Shown here: piece by piece, positions 62,630 to 64,000 of the stretch
How the letters are laid out: every line of letters starts with the position of its first letter
Position numbering within the stretch: position 1 is the stretch's first letter
Position numbers and translations under genes: made by a program
Notes under the pieces: model-generated
What the model saw: the letters and a program-made list of their open reading frames with translations, nothing else
Database searches by the model: none
Told to the model about the DNA's origin: nothing
NCBI RefSeq assembly: GCF_030505615.1
Contig: NZ_CP129992.1
Coordinates: 2,418,001 to 2,482,000, forward strand
Source of the DNA: Salinibaculum rarum
GTDB taxonomy: Archaea > Halobacteriota > Halobacteria > Halobacteriales > Haloarculaceae
Length of the DNA stretch: 64,000 nt
Direction of reading: 5' to 3'

Positions 62630-64000
62630 ATGTGTGGAATCGCGGGGGCGTTCGGGTTCGGCGATCACGAGGTTGGTGACGACGATCAACTGGGCGCAAT
62701 GTTAGATTGCATTACGCATCGTGGCCCGGACAGCGAAGGCCGATTTGTCCCTACTAACGATCCGGTGATAATGGGCGCACGCCGCCTTTCTATCATGGAT
62801 GTCGAGGGTGGTGACCAACCGATCACAAACGAGGATGGCTCTGTAACAGTCGTCTATAATGGTGAGATATACAATCATGCCGAACTAAGAGAGGAACTCA
62901 CTAACCAAGGACACGAGTTTCGGACCGAAGCTGATACCGAAGTCTTGGTACACCTCTGGGAAGAGCACGGGCACTCGATGCCCGAATACCTCGATGGGAT
63001 GTTTGCGTTTTCCATTTGGGACAGCGATCAGGAGGCGCTGTTCCTCGCGAGGGACCGACTCGGAATCAAGCCGTTGTACGTCACTGAGACTGATGGACCG
63101 TTCTTTTGGGCGAGTGAGGTGAAGTCACTGTTGGAGGCAGGTATCGACCCCGTCCTCGATGACAGCGCGGTCCGCAACTATTTCACCCTTCGATACTGGC
63201 CATGGCCCCAGTCACCCTTCGATGGGGTGCGAAAAGTACCGCCAGGAACCAGCTTACTCATCACCGAAAACGAGACAGAAGAGCACCGATATTGGGATCT
63301 ATCGTCGAACCCACGGACGGGATCCATCAATCGCCATGCGACTGACTTGCGAGAGATGTTGAGCGCATCCGTTGAGCGTAGGCTTATGTCAGATGTCCCG
63401 CTCGGTGCCTTCCTTTCTGGAGGTCTAGATTCCTCCTCCATCGTAGCCCTGATCTCAGAGATGCGCGACGAGCCACTAGATACGTTCTCTATTGGGTTTG
63501 AGGATGATGCGTTCGATGAGAGTGACCACGCTCGACATGTGGCTGAATACTTCGGCACTAATCATCATGAGATTACGGTTGATCTTGACTCAATGGATCT
63601 CTTCGGCGAAGTTGTTGAGCGTTTCGGCGAGCCACTCGCGGATCCAGCAGCCCTGCCGACTCTGGCACTCTCCAAATATGCTAGCGAAGATGTCAAAGTA
63701 GTATTAAGTGGAGAAGGCGCGGACGAACTACTCGGTGGATACTGGTACTTCGACCAAATCCCAAAACACCAGCAGATGTTTGACCGCGTACCCGATGCTG
63801 CATTTAAGCTCGCCGGACAAATCGAACCGTACGCACCAGTTAGAAATCAGACCCTTCGGTACATTTCGGCACTCAGGAACACGGAAACGGCCATCGAGGG
63901 CGTCGCACAGCGGTTTCAGATTCCATCCGACAGGTATCTTAAGTCGTCAAAGATTAGTGAGGAGGGTGGAATCGAAACTCTTGTACGCTCTACAGAGTCG
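62630..64000 (+). CDS. asnB: Asparagine synthase (glutamine-hydrolysing), 3' end outside window
   Basis: The frame is open to the window edge, giving 457 residues. The N-terminal Cys2 after the initiator Met (MCGIAGAFGF) is the catalytic cysteine of the class II glutaminase domain, with HRGPDSEG and YNGEIYNH. The synthetase domain follows with the PP-loop LSGGLDSSSIVAL. It converts aspartate to asparagine or, in glycan clusters, amidates a sugar acid. Such genes are frequent in archaeal surface-glycan loci. ATG 62630 is set by the requirement that Cys is residue 2. Confidence 0.92.
   Translation, partial: MCGIAGAFGFGDHEVGDDDQLGAMLDCITHRGPDSEGRFVPTNDPVIMGARRLSIMDVEGGDQPITNEDGSVTVVYNGEIYNHAELREELTNQGHEFRTEADTEVLVHLWEEHGHSMPEYLDGMFAFSIWDSDQEALFLARDRLGIKPLYVTETDGPFFWASEVKSLLEAGIDPVLDDSAVRNYFTLRYWPWPQSPFDGVRKVPPGTSLLITENETEEHRYWDLSSNPRTGSINRHATDLREMLSASVERRLMSDVPLGAFLSGGLDSSSIVALISEMRDEPLDTFSIGFEDDAFDESDHARHVAEYFGTNHHEITVDLDSMDLFGEVVERFGEPLADPAALPTLALSKYASEDVKVVLSGEGADELLGGYWYFDQIPKHQQMFDRVPDAAFKLAGQIEPYAPVRNQTLRYISALRNTETAIEGVAQRFQIPSDRYLKSSKISEEGGIETLVRSTES

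Overview
The window comes from a haloarchaeon (class Halobacteria). The DNA is GC-rich, and the proteins are strongly acidic. Many genes are leaderless or have very short leaders behind TATA-like boxes. The gene content is typical of the class: AglB, PsmA, SBDS, the RNase P subunits Rnp2 and Rnp3, archaeal CobT, archaeal CoaD, DacZ and the small HEWD and UPF0058 proteins. The sequence does not fix a genus.

Region 1 (1-44 kb) is densely packed housekeeping DNA. In order it holds the tail of an MFS transporter, purD, a DUF255 protein, a thioredoxin-like protein, cysteine synthase, thiI, methionine adenosyltransferase, a CYTH protein, an FKBP isomerase, pyrB-pyrI, MinD-like and RAD55-like ATPases, a CoA-disulfide-reductase-like flavoprotein, a NUDIX protein, an exosome/RNase P gene pair, glutamate-cysteine ligase, CoaD, two surface proteins facing each other, tRNA-Leu(UAG), cobT, the diadenylate cyclase dacZ directly followed by an MscS-type channel, an OGG1-type DNA glycosylase, acylphosphatase, a solitary NuoH, NnrE/NnrD, HflX, FUN14, SBDS, rnp2-psmA, CutA1, and the oligosaccharyltransferase aglB overlapped by a DUF368 gene. 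A sulfur and thiol theme recurs between 4 and 21 kb.

Region 2 (44-64 kb) is a surface-glycan island, visibly richer in A+T and loosely packed. It follows aglB and carries five glycosyltransferases, two alkaline-phosphatase-superfamily enzymes, a polysaccharide flippase and an asparagine synthase that runs off the window. Together these would build, flip and transfer a lipid-linked glycan to S-layer proteins.

Three patches of insertion sequences interrupt the island. At 46.2-50.8 kb lie an IS66-type element with a perfect 8-bp target duplication, a truncated IS630, an IS5/IS4-like element and a decayed transposase. At 55.2-57.0 kb one IS630 is inserted inside another. At 59.7-61.3 kb is a rearranged IS4-type element with a triplicated left end and a duplicated right end.

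The points most worth following up are the aglB-DUF368 coupling (a possible lipid-carrier recycling unit), the dacZ-mscS pair, the orphan nuoH, a hairpin-rich candidate non-coding RNA near 7.6-7.8 kb, a 15-codon leader ORF in front of cobT, and the triplicated IS end with three TATA-like boxes.
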